The notes: generated by a model from the sequence alone, not told the origin. A stretch of DNA of 62,000 nucleotides from Prorocentrum cordatum (GCA_963575745.1 CAUYUJ010011558.1:591780-653779), one strand, 5' to 3'. Positions 21,492 through 31,339 are shown, counted from the first letter of the stretch. Numbers and translations are program-made.

Positions 21492-21840
21492 GGATCAGTA
21501 CTTGCGCGTCCTGTCTGAATGCTGTGATAAGAAAGTGCCCGCCATATTGTGCCATCCCGACGCGTCTTTTATATGGGACGGCAGTGCGTGCACCACTCTT
21601 GCGAACCAGAGTTCGTCCTCGACAGCTGTCGACTCATGCATGTACGCTGGCCGTGTCAAAAACAGATTTCGACTTGTACGCTGGAGCGTGAAAGATATTG
21701 ATCGGCTATCCCTGGCCCGTTCACCTGTTGCCTCGCCGTGCCGTCGCACTCGAAAACGACATCTCGGCGAGTTAGGCATCCCATCGTTAGACCGTCAGTT
21801 GCGCAGCGCTGCGCGCCACCCTCCTGCCTGTATCCTATGA
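21182..21840 (+). pseudogene. Element 1 MTase-like domain, degenerate and frameshifted
   Basis: Aligned with element 2, RLGFGVVRLD matches RRGFRVHSFD, and DITDPAVMRRVLGWI matches DLLRPAVLKRIMRMI. The frame then changes at the T6 run 21484-21489, and the remainder (ECCDKKVPAILCHPDASFIW, later VDSCMYAGRVKNRFRLVRW) continues in the other frame to a stop at 21840. Where element 2 has GVPCRSFS this copy has VEPDAATW, and where element 2 has WENPQSS it has CHPDAS, so the candidate nucleophile Cys and the motif VI Glu are both lost. The C-terminal CxRTxKxH and AAxxPP patterns are kept. A relic of a C5-MTase-like domain. Confidence 0.65.
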
Positions 21841-21969
21841 TTCGCATGTGAAATGATGGCCAACCGTGTCGATAGCTTACGATACGTCTCCCGGCTAATC
21901 AGGTGTGCGTGTGTGAGAATTCATTTAAGTCTTGCAACTTTCAGCCAGTGTCTTGGACAAGCCATAGTA

Positions 21970-22060
21970 CCTGGTGCTGGCCCCTGCGGCATAAGAGTTC
22001 GCGTCCTCGCCTGGCGCCCTCTTGCACAAAAAGAATCATCTGGCCACGGAGTCGTCCACA
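21970..22060 (+). repeat. Element 1 repeat B1
   Basis: 91 bp starting CCTGGTGCTGGCCCC and ending GTCGTCCACA, immediately followed by A2. Two mismatches to B2. Confidence 0.9.
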
Positions 22061-22117
22061 TTATGCGGCCCGCGGCTATTTGTGGCTCTTTCGGGCCGCG
22101 CTTCCATTCTCAAGTCT
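22061..22117 (+). repeat. Element 1 repeat A2
   Basis: 57-bp internal copy of A1, directly abutting B1. The B1-A2 joint represents the circle junction of a YR retroelement. Confidence 0.9.
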
Positions 22118-22160
22118 CTCCCTCCCCCCCTTTTCTCCCTACTCAAGAATGTTTATTTGG

Positions 22161-22251
22161 CCTGGTGCTGGCCCCTGCGGCATCAGAGTTCGTGTCCTCG
22201 CCTGGCGCCCTCTTGCACAAAAAGAATCATCTGGCCACGGAGTCGTCCACA
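22161..22251 (+). repeat. Element 1 repeat B2
   Basis: 91-bp right terminal repeat ending CCACA, then TCATCAT of the target microsatellite. Confidence 0.9.
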
Positions 22252-22316
22252 TCATCATCATCCTCATCATCATCATCATCATCATCATAATCATCATCAT
22301 CATCATCATCATCATC
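22252..22316. repeat. (ATC)n tract, right flank of element 1
   Basis: TCATCAT-type trinucleotide repeat that continues in phase from the left flank if the element is removed. Confidence 0.9.
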
Positions 22317-22503
22317 GGGACACCGACGGGGCACCGACGGGACACCGGCGGGACACCGCGGGGCCCCGGCCGCCCGGAGGGGAATCATGTGGTCCAACCG
22401 CGCCTCAGCCACACGGGACACCAGCGGGGCACCGGCGGGACACCGCGGGCCCCCGGCCGCCCGGAAGGGAGACATTTGGTCCGGCCGCGCCTCAGCCACA
22501 GGA
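22317..22503. repeat. Two-copy tandem duplication (~95-100 bp)
   Basis: The two copies share GGGACACCGGCGGGACACCG-type words, then CCGGCCGCCCGGA and CCGCGCCTCAGCCACA. Within each copy a GGGACACCG 10-12-mer is itself repeated. Confidence 0.7.
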
Positions 22504-23555
22504 GACTTTCCCTCGCCCGCCCACGCAGCTTCGCCTCGCCCGCACGCACGGCACGCACGAACACGAAACCGAAATCGATTTCCCGGTAGGGGGGCTCTCC
22601 GTTCCACTTCGATCTCACCCCCTCGCCTCCGACCATTCCTGTGAGGCCGTCGCAGTTGGCGCGTGCGCGGTGCACCACCAGACCTTCCCGTGCCCAGATC
22701 TCCGACAACTCAGACCTTGGGTCCGTCAGAAGTGGGTCCGAGGCGGAAAAACGACCCCAAGGAAGGTATCGGGACCTCTTGGGTCGCAGATTGTTAGGGT
22801 CCGATCGGCGAAAGTCTGGGCCCGTGTTGTGAAGCGCGTCACGATGGACAGTTCTTCGCCATTTTCAGCCTCTTGGGGTCCTCACTGGCCTTGGGGCCGG
22901 CAGAAGACGACTCGCCCAGGGGAAAGGATCCCGACCCCCATAGCTCGATTAGGAGACCGACTACATAAGTGCTTCACCCCAAATGATTTGTCTCGTCGAA
23001 TCTACGAGATATGGGTATACTGCTTGCAGTTATGCGGAAAAGTTGCGGTACATCCATTAAGTCGAATATCCGACTCGAATGGCCCACGCTGCAAAGAAGG
23101 TCGCGACGTCGGGGGTCAGGGCCTCCTGCCCCTTCTGCCTCTGCTGCCGCTGCGCTGCCCACCGTGTGCTGCTGCCGCCGCTGCTGTTGGCCGCCGCTGT
23201 TGGCCGCCGACCGCGCCGCGGGCCGCATGCGGCTGCTGCTGCTGCTGCTCGTAGGGGAAGTGGGAAGGAGAAGGCCCTCTCAGAAGGCTCGGGCGTCCCC
23301 CGGCCTTGTGAGAAGTTTTCTGCGCGTCCCCCGCAGACACAAAACAGTTCTCAGACGGCCCCAGGCCTGCTGAGAAGTCCCGCTGCCTTCAGAGAAGGCC
23401 TTCTCCTTTTCACTTCCCCGCCTCGCTCGCCGCCGATGGTTATCGGTTATGTTTGCTGTGTTTGGTCGTTCCACGCTCGTCGTGTTGGGGGCCGTGGCCA
23501 GGCCCAGGGGTGCCGCCCAAGAGCGGCTCGTTTCGGAGTGTTTGTTGGTCCCCGG
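22504..23555. other. Upstream region of the anoctamin-like gene, no gene seen
   Basis: Unique sequence. The segment 22840-22910 resembles 45975-46065 (TTCGCCA, then CCTCACTGGCCTTGGGGCCG-like words). GCT/CTG-rich tracts lie at 23140-23250. No other coding domain is evident, and no TATA-like element stands out. Confidence 0.4.
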
Positions 23556-23577
23556 TCCGTGGTCGTGTTGGCTCAAG
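23556..23577 (+). promoter_or_regulatory. Relict dinoflagellate spliced leader
   Basis: Matches the 22-nt dinoflagellate spliced leader at 18 of 22 positions without gaps. The last ten bases (TTGGCTCAAG) are identical, and the four differences lie in the central part. It is 24 bases before the ATG of the anoctamin-like frame. A genomic copy of the leader in this place is the known signature of a trans-spliced mRNA that was reverse transcribed back into the genome. Confidence 0.75.
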
Positions 23578-23601
23578 CACGTGATGATTCCGCCTTGAGC
23601 A

Positions 23602-24873
23602 ATGCCCGCCTTCACGGGTAGCCGGCGGAGAGTGGCTCCCGAGCCAGAGCCCGTCGAGGCAGCCCCCGAGCGAGAGCAGCACGAGTGGCTGTGGCCCATC
23701 GAGACCAGAGATGGCTGGGAGGAGGTCACAACATCCGAGCTGAGGCGGAGGGCGCAGGCAAAGGTGACTGAAATATTAGACCGGCAGGCGCGCTACCTCC
23801 GCCAGGCGCCGCTCGTGGCCGTCGCCGTGCCAAGCGGCGCGGAGCTCCAGTTGCCCGAGGAGCTGAAGGTCAGGGCGGAGTGCTTGCTGAGCTTCCACGG
23901 CTCTGGGCGCCGAGTGGTTGTCGTGCATCTCTCCTCCGCGGCGGTCTTGAACGAGCGGGGGGAGAGCGGTGAGCTGCCAACGCCGGCGCAGCAGCTGGAG
24001 TTGTTGGAGAGGTTCGTGAGGAGGGCATTGCCATGCCAGAAGCCAGGTGGAGAGCTTGATGGTCCCGGCGCGTGGCCGATTTACGGGCCACGGGTGTGCC
24101 AGGCGCTGTCAGCCATGGAGGAGCTCATGGTGGTTGGCATGGCGGACGGCACGGAGACGTTGCCGTTGTGGAAGCGCGTGCTGGCTTGGCTCCGCATCCA
24201 TATCCCGACTGGGGGTGGGCAGTTCTTGCAGATTATCCAGCAGCAGGCCGGTCCGTGTGTCGCCTTTGACTTCGCTTGGAACCAGTTCTTCACGCAGCAA
24301 CTTTGGATCTTGGCAGCCGCCTCTTTGATCAGTTTGTGTATTGGAGCTGCCCCAGCGGACAGCGGCGTGTGGAGCCCCACTTGGGAGTTTTGTAAGCTTG
24401 CTTTGGTGGGGTGGGGAATATTCGTCGCCGTAAGAGGGCAGTACCCGACGGGGCGATTAGACAAGGAACCGCCATTCCCATGCGGTTCAATGGCAAAGAG
24501 CTCAGATTGCGATGCATGGGGAGTCGGCTTTAGATCATGGATGCGCTTGCTGGCCATCGGGGCACCTGTAATCTCGGCGTTCACAATCGTTGTCTACTTG
24601 ACGGTTCTCGGTGTCACTCAGTTGATCGTGTTTATGGTTTTCGTCTGGGGTGAGTGCGCACATCGTGGATGTGTTGGCCCTGACGATAAGCACGGTTTTC
24701 TTGGAACGTTTGCCGAAATGTTGGTCGACATCGCAATGGCGATTATATCCCAGCTGCCTGTGGCGAACCCCGCCATCGCGCCAGCGCAGCAGCGAAGCGT
24801 GAAGGAGGTTCAAACAATCACGCATGCTCGAGCATCTCTTGGGCCTCTTGAGGGTCCTTCGGGAGCCTTTTAA
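23602..24873 (+). CDS. Anoctamin (TMEM16)-like protein, N-terminal half
   Basis: 423-codon frame from the first ATG after the relict leader. Residues 1-205 form a cytosolic N-terminal domain. At 206-250 the pattern FLQIIQQQAGPCVAFDFAW then FFTQQLWILAAASLISL matches the anoctamin pre-TM1/TM1 region (I-x-x-YFGE-x-x-AxYFAWxxFYT-x-L). TM2 is at about 261-278 (FCKLALVGWGIFVAV), TM3 at about 312-348, and a further hydrophobic stretch at 365-385. The protein then runs into repeat sequence (from 24836), so the true exon must end near 24760-24850. The remaining half is at 44332-45620. Family members are Ca2+-activated lipid scramblases or ion channels of plasma or internal membranes. Which activity applies here cannot be read from this half. 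Confidence 0.75.
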   Translation: MPAFTGSRRRVAPEPEPVEAAPEREQHEWLWPIETRDGWEEVTTSELRRRAQAKVTEILDRQARYLRQAPLVAVAVPSGAELQLPEELKVRAECLLSFHGSGRRVVVVHLSSAAVLNERGESGELPTPAQQLELLERFVRRALPCQKPGGELDGPGAWPIYGPRVCQALSAMEELMVVGMADGTETLPLWKRVLAWLRIHIPTGGGQFLQIIQQQAGPCVAFDFAWNQFFTQQLWILAAASLISLCIGAAPADSGVWSPTWEFCKLALVGWGIFVAVRGQYPTGRLDKEPPFPCGSMAKSSDCDAWGVGFRSWMRLLAIGAPVISAFTIVVYLTVLGVTQLIVFMVFVWGECAHRGCVGPDDKHGFLGTFAEMLVDIAMAIISQLPVANPAIAPAQQRSVKEVQTITHARASLGPLEGPSGAF

Positions 24874-25470
24874 GTCCGTTTGGGAGGCCTTCGCTGGGGG
24901 GGGGCTCTGGGAGGCCTCTTGGGGTCTCTTGTGGGCCTCTCGGGGGCGTCTTGGGGGCCTTTTTCATGGCCCCTTGGGGACCTCTTGAGGGCTTTGGGCG
25001 CGTTTGGGGTCTTAGAAGCAATACTGTTGGAAAAGGCTGTCTGGGCCTCTTGGGGCCTTCTTGGGGTCCTCTTGGACCGTCTTGGGTGCGTCATCGGCCA
25101 TCTTGAGGTCCCCTTGCGCCGACTCAAGGGGCGCTTGGGCCGTCTTTGAGCCTGTCTGAGCCGTCTCGGGGCCTTCTTGGGACCCTGTCGTGCTTTCTTG
25201 AAATCCTATTGCCTATTGGGGACACTTTGGGCTGCCTTGAGCTTTCGGAAGCCAGAAAGGCCACTGTGTTCACATGTGCGAACCGCACAGGGGAAGCAAT
25301 GTGTTTTGCTCTCGGAGACCTCTTGGGCGTACTCTCAAGTCTTCTTGCGCCGTCTTTGGGGCATCTGGGGCGGTATTGGGCCATCAAGCGGGGAGCGTTT
25401 GGAACCCTTCTCGGGCAGTCTCGTGACCGCCTTGGAGGCCTCGTGGCCGTCGTGCTTGGAGCGAGCTCTG
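24836..25470. repeat. CTTGGGGGCCTC/GGCCTCTTGGGG short tandem repeat
   Basis: Degenerate 10-13-bp words, the reverse complement of the family at 5760-6480. It overlaps the end of the anoctamin N-half frame and marks the start of the intervening sequence. An AT-richer unique patch follows at 25190-25300. Confidence 0.7.
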
Positions 25471-25558
25471 ATGTTCAGTGGCGTATATTTCACATGCTTT
25501 GGTTGTGATATTGCGTTTTTGTTGAGAGCTATTTTTTTGTATTAGCTGCCTGGGGTGT

Positions 25559-26353
25559 GTGACATGTGCCGAGCTCGTGCCGGCGCCCCTGGCTGCCGGG
25601 GCTGCCGCGGCGCCAGCGCCAGTCCCAGGCCACAGGACTTGGGCACTTGCCCTGCGGGGCGGCCCCGCCGCGCGGCTACGCTACTTCGAGGGCCCCTGGC
25701 GCGCTCTCTGGCAGCAGCCGGCTGCGGCGGCAGTGCCGGAGGCACGGCAGCAGGAGCTGGACGGGCTGCCGCCCTTCCCAGACGAGACTCCCTGGACAGG
25801 TGACTTCGTGAGCTGGCCGTTGCGGAAGATGCCGAGGCGCAAGAAGCCTGGCCTCGACGCGCGGGCGGTCTCCGAGCTCAGGCTGCTGCCGGCGGAGCTG
25901 TGCACCTGGATCGCCCGGCTGTTCGAGGCGGTGGAGGCGGCGGGCGGCTGGCCGCGGGAGCTGGTGGAGGCTGAGGGGCTGCTGCTGCCGAAGCCTGGGG
26001 GCGGCGAGGGCCCGCTCGAGCGCCGGCCGATTTGGCTGCTGCCAGTCCTTTACCGCGTCTGGGCTGCCGGCCGCGCCCGGATTTTTGCCAAGTGGCGGTG
26101 CAGTTGGGATGGCGATGCTTGGCGGCGCGGTGCCGAAGAGCAGGCTTGGGAGCTAACCCTCGAATTGGAGGCCGCCGACGCGCTGTCAGAGGAGGTCGCC
26201 GGGGCCGCGCTCGACTGGCGGAAGGCGTACGACCAGGTCGACCTGCAGACGCTTCCGGGCCTCCTAGCGCGCGCGGGCGTCCCCGCCTGGCTCGCCCGGC
26301 CCGCGCTGGCGGCCTACGGAGCGCGTCGGCGCATCCGGGTCGGCACTGAGATG
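25559..26353 (+). pseudogene. LINE-like reverse transcriptase, 5' half (fingers/palm start)
   Basis: A 265-codon frame without a clear ATG. GLDARAVSELRLLPAEL, then GGWPRELVEAEGLLLPKPGG, ERRPIWLLPVLYRVW and ALDWRKAYDQVDL match LINE RT motifs 0-3 and the motif A region (the Asp of ALDWRKAYD is the first catalytic Asp). Nothing resembling an endonuclease precedes it, so the copy is 5'-truncated. The RT frame is cut at an ATG codon (26351-26353). The same codon restarts the RT frame at 41222, where motif B-like LLPGCPLA and YVDD follow. The two halves belong to one element interrupted by a transposon. Confidence 0.8.
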
Positions 26354-26359
26354 AATGTC
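26350..26359. repeat. Left copy of target-site duplication
   Basis: GATGAATGTC, compared with GATGCATCTC at 41221-41230. GATG is identical and 8 of 10 bases match overall. A 3-bp duplication (ATG) is enough to restore the RT frame and is the usual size for CACTA elements. A longer 8-10-bp duplication is also possible. Confidence 0.6.
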
Positions 26360-26385
26360 GGCTTTGTTACAGCTTATGAGCTTTA
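26360..26385 (+). repeat. Left terminal inverted repeat
   Basis: GGCTTTGT...GCTTATGAG.TTTA, imperfectly complementary to 41193-41218. Confidence 0.6.
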
Positions 26386-27150
26386 TAAGGATATGATAAG
26401 GTGGTTGTAGGCTACGCCCAACCCACTTGTAAGCCAGCAGCATGATGCTATAGCTACGTAGCTTGTTTGTCATATTTAGCTAAAGTCCATGTGGACTTTA
26501 ATAAGCCAACATGAACAGTAGTAGAGGTTCAGCTGTTGTTAAGTAGGTTATTGGTTCAACATAGCTTTTCATGGTATATGTGCTAAACTGTTTATCGAAT
26601 GCCAAACATAAATGGTTATCGTAGGTTAACATAATAAATAATTTGGTTTAACATCGAAATTCGACCTATGCTAACACCCAAGAAATCAGTTTTTCACATA
26701 TTCAATATGTGCGTTTTCGTGTTTAACATGTAGCTTCCAACACAATAACATGTAGCTTCCGAAGCGTTACAAGCATGAAACCCATGCTGGGCCACAAACG
26801 CAAAAACACGAATCAGCGTCGCACATCTGTCAGGATTTGAGCATCGAGATTGGACCAACCTTGTTTGCACGTCCCATCATTCGGGCAGTCGAATTGTGTC
26901 CCGCGTGATTCTTATGTTTGCTAATCCATATTGCAGCTTCGGGATCACCGCGCGAATCGCTCCAGGGCCCGTTCGGCGGATTCAATAGCAACCGCCATGG
27001 CGCATGCCATCATCATTGTTTTAACAAGCGTGGGCTCCGAATTTGTGGATAAGAGTGGGGGGGGGGGGGCATGCAATCCACTATAGTTGGGGGCCTGGAA
27101 CGCTTTACTTGCGATGTATACGTTGACCATTGCACTTGCATTTGCCTCCC
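26386..27150. other. AT-rich subterminal region of the transposon
   Basis: Noticeably AT-rich. Short hairpins are visible: TAAAGTCCA/TGGACTTTA at 26481-26500 and CACATATT/AATATGTG at 26695-26711. The 14-mer AACATGTAGCTTCC is directly repeated at about 26727 and 26746. Such subterminal arrays are typical transposase-binding zones in CACTA elements, and that role is inferred here. No ORF. Confidence 0.5.
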
Positions 27151-27154
27151 GTCG

Positions 27155-27176
27155 TTTGCAGCCGCATCGGCTCATA
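27155..27176 (+). promoter_or_regulatory. SL-like motif upstream of transposon gene A (weak)
   Basis: AGCC at 27160-27163 and GGCTCA at 27169-27174 with 5-nt spacing, as in the spliced leader. The flanks match poorly. About 60 bases before the ATG at 27234. Weak alone. Listed because the other five genes have similar motifs. Confidence 0.25.
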
Positions 27177-27233
27177 GCATCAGCTGTGCTTTTCCAGAGC
27201 TGCTCATTTACGTGCTCAGCTACCGCGTGTGCA

Positions 27234-29387
27234 ATGGCCGAGCTTAGCCAAGCTTTCAAACAGGAGTTCCAGAAGATTTTGGACATGAAGAAAATGAAGG
27301 CGAATGAGCATTTGGATAAGCTTATGCAATGCCTTCGCGGGCGCAAGCTGGCTTACACAGTGGGCCACATTCCCCCGAAGTTTTTCTTCACGCATGCGGT
27401 CAATAGGGGGGGCTTTTGCTGAGCCCGCATAACGTGCACCGCAATGCTGCTAGGATCCACGCGTGCGGAGCTGACATTCGCCAGCTATCCAATGCTCTGT
27501 GCATCGAGCTCGGGGTCACTTCCCCCCTCCGCTGGACGCACATCAGTAAAAATAAGCAGCTGGTGGATCGAGCCCAAGGGCTTCTAGCGCCTGTGAATGG
27601 GTCAGAGCGCTACGTGACAGTCGGGCGTGGGCGCGCCACGGCTTTCTGTAAGCAGGCAGGGGTCCAGGGCAAGACGTCTCAAAAGTCATTGCAATGCATT
27701 GACTCAGACATGATAGATTTGCAAAAGCTGTTCCAAAACGAGCAATTCAAAATCATGATTGAGAAGGGCTGGAAGTGGGAGGTGGTCCCCAATGTGATCG
27801 ACGAGCTATTCCCACGCTTCGCTGTTATTGCCCAGAGGGCTTTGAACACGCAGAATCACGTCGGCACTGAGGTTGGGGAGCTTGAGACTTGCATGACGTT
27901 AGCGGCGAGTGCCAATGACCCAGGGATGCGCGAGCTCGAGAGCTGGAAAGAGTTGGCAATCGAGAACGTTGTTTCGCTTGACGTGCCGAGCGCCAAGTAC
28001 AGCAAGACATTGCTTGAGTTTGTCGAGAATTTCGGCGGTGGCGACGGTGCTCCACTCGTGGCGTTCATGGATTCGGTTGCAAAGCAATTTGGTTGCAATG
28101 TTACGCTTGGCCAAAGTTTTTGGGAAGCGCTGACTCACGCAACGCTTGCGTCCAAAACCAATTTGCATCCGTTGGTGCGGGTGTCGCTTGCTATCGCAAA
28201 CCTCACTGGCGACAAGGTTGAGGACGGCGTGGCGCGTTTGCTGATGAAGGCTGACGTCTCGAAGGTTGCAGGCAAGCCTAAGCAGGCTGAAGCACTGATT
28301 GCTGAACGCATACTTGGAGAGGCCATGGATATCGCAAAGGGGCTCGACGGCATCGAGGCGGCCTTGGAGCCGTTAGGGCAGCTATTCGTGAGGGTTGCTT
28401 TGAAGCTCGTGGGGAAAGAGAAGTCGGGTCGGGAGGGGGTCGTGTACACGCGGGGCGACATGTGCAAATCATTCTTGAGCGGTGTCAGCTCCATCAAGGG
28501 TCAGACCGTCACGTTCGATGAGTGGAATAAGTATTCGGTCTCGAGCGGTGCAGCTGCAACTGCCAAGGCAATGCCTGCAGCGTCTGCCACGGCGACGCTC
28601 AACGACCATAAGGACCCTGCGTGGATTGCCAAGAAGGCTGGTTACTCGGTCGGGTCCTTCGTAGTTCAGAAGGATGTTCCAGCCCAGAGGCTTTACGCTG
28701 TCTTCAGCATCGGCCATATGGTCAAGCTTCACGAGGTGGTCAACCACGGCGGAGAGCCACACGCGGCTGAAATTGCATTGGAAGATCTCCTTGATAAGTG
28801 GTCGCTCTCAAAAGCTGAGCCGCCAAAGCAGATGGAGGGTGATCAGCAGCGGCCCCGTCAGTTGTACATCGACACGCAAAAGGCTATATTGTACCGAGCT
28901 CTTCTCGAGCTAGACGCCAAGCACATGGGAAAGCAAACGCTAATCTTCTGGCGGAAGCCAGATGAGGTTCGGACCACGTGTGCGATCAAGCAGGGGCAGC
29001 TTACACTGGACCCAGTGGCACCGTTGGTCAACATAAGCTCGAAGAACGCGTCTAATGGGTCGGGCGTGCCGCTTGGCGACCACACGATTGGCAGCGGCAC
29101 GCCGCTTCATTTTTTTTGGTTTGCCTGTGCCGAAGCCGAGCGACAACGGCGCCAACAAGTTCGATGAAGCCGCGTTCGTGGCTGCGCACTGGTGGGTCGC
29201 GACAACATACGATAAGAAGCAAGCCAACATGGCTACGAGCCACGTGTCCCACGGTGGCATCATGCTGCCAGTGCTGACCAACATTACCGACATCGGGCCG
29301 AACGTAAAGCCCCAGGTATTCGTCAAGCCCAAGGCCAAGGCTGCGCCGATCCACGAGGAGAGCGCCAAGAAGCAGAAGAGGTCGTAA
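27234..29387 (+). CDS. Transposon accessory gene A, unknown function, two frame breaks
   Basis: ATG at 27234 (MAELSQAFKQEFQKIL). A polypyrimidine-AG (TGCTTTTCCAG, 27189-27199) lies shortly upstream as a possible trans-splice acceptor. The first ~57 codons run to the G7 tract 27406-27412, after which the protein continues in another frame (LSPHNVHRNAARIHACG...) for ~565 codons. At the T8 run 29110-29117 the frame changes again to GLPVPKPSDNGANKF... and ends at 29387 in a lysine-rich tail (KPKAKAAP...KKQKRS). The middle (27700-28480) is predicted helical, with no transmembrane segment. No known family recognised. The basic tail suggests a nuclear, nucleic-acid-associated role. Both breaks are at homopolymers, so the gene may be intact in reality. 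Confidence 0.55.
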
Positions 29388-30368
29388 GCATCGCATTCAG
29401 CGCGGATGCTACATCAGGGGTGCGTTTTGTATCGCACGCGTTGTGTTATCCTAAGCTCTACGATTGAACCAGTCCAGCACTCTGCAGTGCTACAGTCAAT
29501 ATGTTGCCGCGCCGTGGATGGGGGGAGGGGGGGGGGGATGACGTGAGACGAGGATTGGGGGCTGGGCGAGCTGTCCCCGTCGGCCAGCACGAAGCTTTCT
29601 ACATTGATACGTGCTAACGGGCATGCAGATCAGCCAGGCGCTTATTCGGCAATTGACGTGGTGTTCTTGCGAGTAGCCATCACGCCAGCGACGTCAGAAA
29701 CAAACTCCGTTCGAATCGGCTGCACCCGATGCCGCCCCATTCTGGAGCTCCAGGGGGTAGCAATGGCCATGTGGGAGGAGGGGGGGGGGGGATGGCGAGA
29801 TTTAGCAAGGTGTAGATACGATTGCGTTTTCTCATTTGCCCGGGTGCAGCGAAGCACGCTTCTGACTTTGCATCGGGCTTGAGGGGTATAGCCTGCCGAC
29901 CTTTGTCGTGCAACCATCTGCCTGATGCACCCTGTATCGTTGCCCCCCACCCCACCCCGCCCCACCCCCCCACCCACCCACCCACCCCCTCAGCAATGCT
30001 TAGGCTGGAACGACCAAGCGGGGGATAACGAGAAGGAAACGCGGAATGCACGCAGGGGGGCCGGGCAGGATGAAGGAGGGAATGAAGAAGGTATACAAGG
30101 TAGGAAGTACACGGGAAGCGGGGGGTACACGGGAGGTGGGGCATGGGGTACAAGGGGCGCGGGAAGTGGGCATGGGGGTATGCGGGCGGTGTATATGGGG
30201 GGTAATACATACCGTGCACCACCCCCTCCCAAATCTTCCCGTGCACCCCGTGCACCCCCTCTCGTGCCCAGCGCGCTAAATACCCCCCGTGCACCCCCAT
30301 GCCCCCTCTCATTCGTCTCCTGGCCCCGCATGACGTTGCCCCCTGCGTGTCGCGCTTCTGCGAAGTAA
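29388..30368. other. Intergenic, G/C-run rich
   Basis: Long G or C runs at 29521-29540, 29778-29793 and 29940-29992 and GGGGTA-type low-complexity sequence at 30060-30240. Frames on both strands are composition artefacts. Confidence 0.5.
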
Positions 30369-30389
30369 CCGTAGCCGCGCAGGCTCAGG
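30369..30389 (+). promoter_or_regulatory. SL-like motif upstream of transposon gene B
   Basis: CCGTAGCC, five bases, then GGCTCAGG: 15 of 21 positions of the dinoflagellate leader, with both halves conserved and the central T-run replaced. It is 40 bases before the ATG at 30430. Confidence 0.4.
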
Positions 30390-30429
30390 GGCAACCGAGC
30401 GTCTAGCATCACGATTTGCTCTTAGCAAT

Positions 30430-31193
30430 ATGCAGGCAGCTACGCTTGAACTTTCTCGAACTGTCAAGGTGGATGGACTCAAGCCAGTTTGGCTGATTTT
30501 CAAGCCGCATGATGCGACTACAGTGGGTGACGATACGTTTGTCCGAATCTCACCAGCGCAGTATACATTGAACAGCCTTGTGGCTTATGCTAATGATGGG
30601 GTCCCATCGGGACTGGAACAACAGGCCGTAATCTTGAGCAGGGGGCTGAAGGCGTTGCTAGCCCAGCGGAATCAGCAGCAGTCGGATGACTTCACTCAGG
30701 AGCAGGAGCAGCGCGTGTGCAGCTTGTTTAAAACGCCACCGAAACAACCAAAAATCGTCAAGTCCCATGCCCATAAGGCTGACATGAGGCGGGATCCTGA
30801 GGTCATGTGCTTGGACGTGGAAATTAAAGGACGTTCTGTTCAAGTTGATGTTCTGAGGCCTATCCATCCGTGTGACAACCTCTTTGTAGTGTATAAGCCC
30901 GATGCTTTGGCCGCGGTGATACACATCATGAGGGAAATGGGGTTCGATGAACCGCAGAAGCGAGAGCCGATGCCCAAGAATGTCCACAAGAGGAACGGTT
31001 TTTCCTCGCCAAGTTTGATAAGGGGGATGGTACGAACGGCTACAAGAAGTGTAAGACAATCGAGGATGCGGTTACGTTCCTATCTACCGATCCCTCAGAA
31101 CATATCGGTGATGCTTGTAAGGGTGAAGAGGTTTCCCCGAGTGAGCTTCCCGACGACGGCGCGCCTGCGGGCTCAGAGCCAGGACATGGCTGA
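30430..31193 (+). CDS. Transposon accessory gene B, unknown function, one frame break
   Basis: ATG at 30430 (MQAATLELSRTVKVDGLKPV). The frame is coherent for ~190 codons, ending MPKNVHKR. At the T5 run 30999-31003 the sensible reading moves to another frame (FFLAKFDKGDGTNGYKKCKT, then an acidic tail ...EEVSPSELPDDGAP) and stops at 31191-31193. In the original frame the continuation to 31410 is Arg/Ser-rich noise. Residues ~75-100 are Gln-rich. No membrane segment and no recognised domain. The SL-like motif is upstream and gene C downstream on the same strand. Confidence 0.5.
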
Positions 31194-31339
31194 ATTAGTT
31201 GTGAGCCACGTGGCTAAACATGCCCGCATGATTGGGGTCTGCGGGCTTCGCAATTCTACATGGATCCGTGCTGTGTCGTTTGAAAAAGTCATCGGACTGC
31301 ATCTGGGCACGTCAAGCCGCGTGGCTGCATGGGCGCGTG

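Larger units (their letters stand above)
15958..22251 (+). mobile_element. YR retroelement 1 (DIRS/PAT/Ngaro-like), complete with split direct repeats
   Basis: Boundaries come from the repeats: A1 15958-16016, B1 21970-22060, A2 22061-22117, B2 22161-22251. B1 abuts A2 directly, and the joint ends CCACA and starts TTATGC, exactly the element's own right and left ends. This A1-ORFs-B1-A2-B2 plan is the split direct repeat arrangement known for PAT and Ngaro YR retrotransposons. Order of coding parts: small membrane ORF, gag-like ORF, RT/RNase H, tyrosine recombinase, MTase-like domain. B1 and B2 differ at two of 91 positions, so the insertion is fairly young. There is no target-site duplication. 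The recombinase and MTase carry inactivating changes. Confidence 0.85.

Noticed and set aside
15958-22251. LTR retrotransposon (A and B repeats as LTRs)
   Set aside because: There is no integrase or protease, repeats are arranged A-B-A-B with the B1-A2 fusion, no target duplication, and a tyrosine recombinase is present.
22022-23254. 410-codon plus-strand frame
   Set aside because: It begins in the element 1 B1/A2 repeats, runs through an ATC microsatellite (poly-His) and a tandem duplication, and is open by composition.
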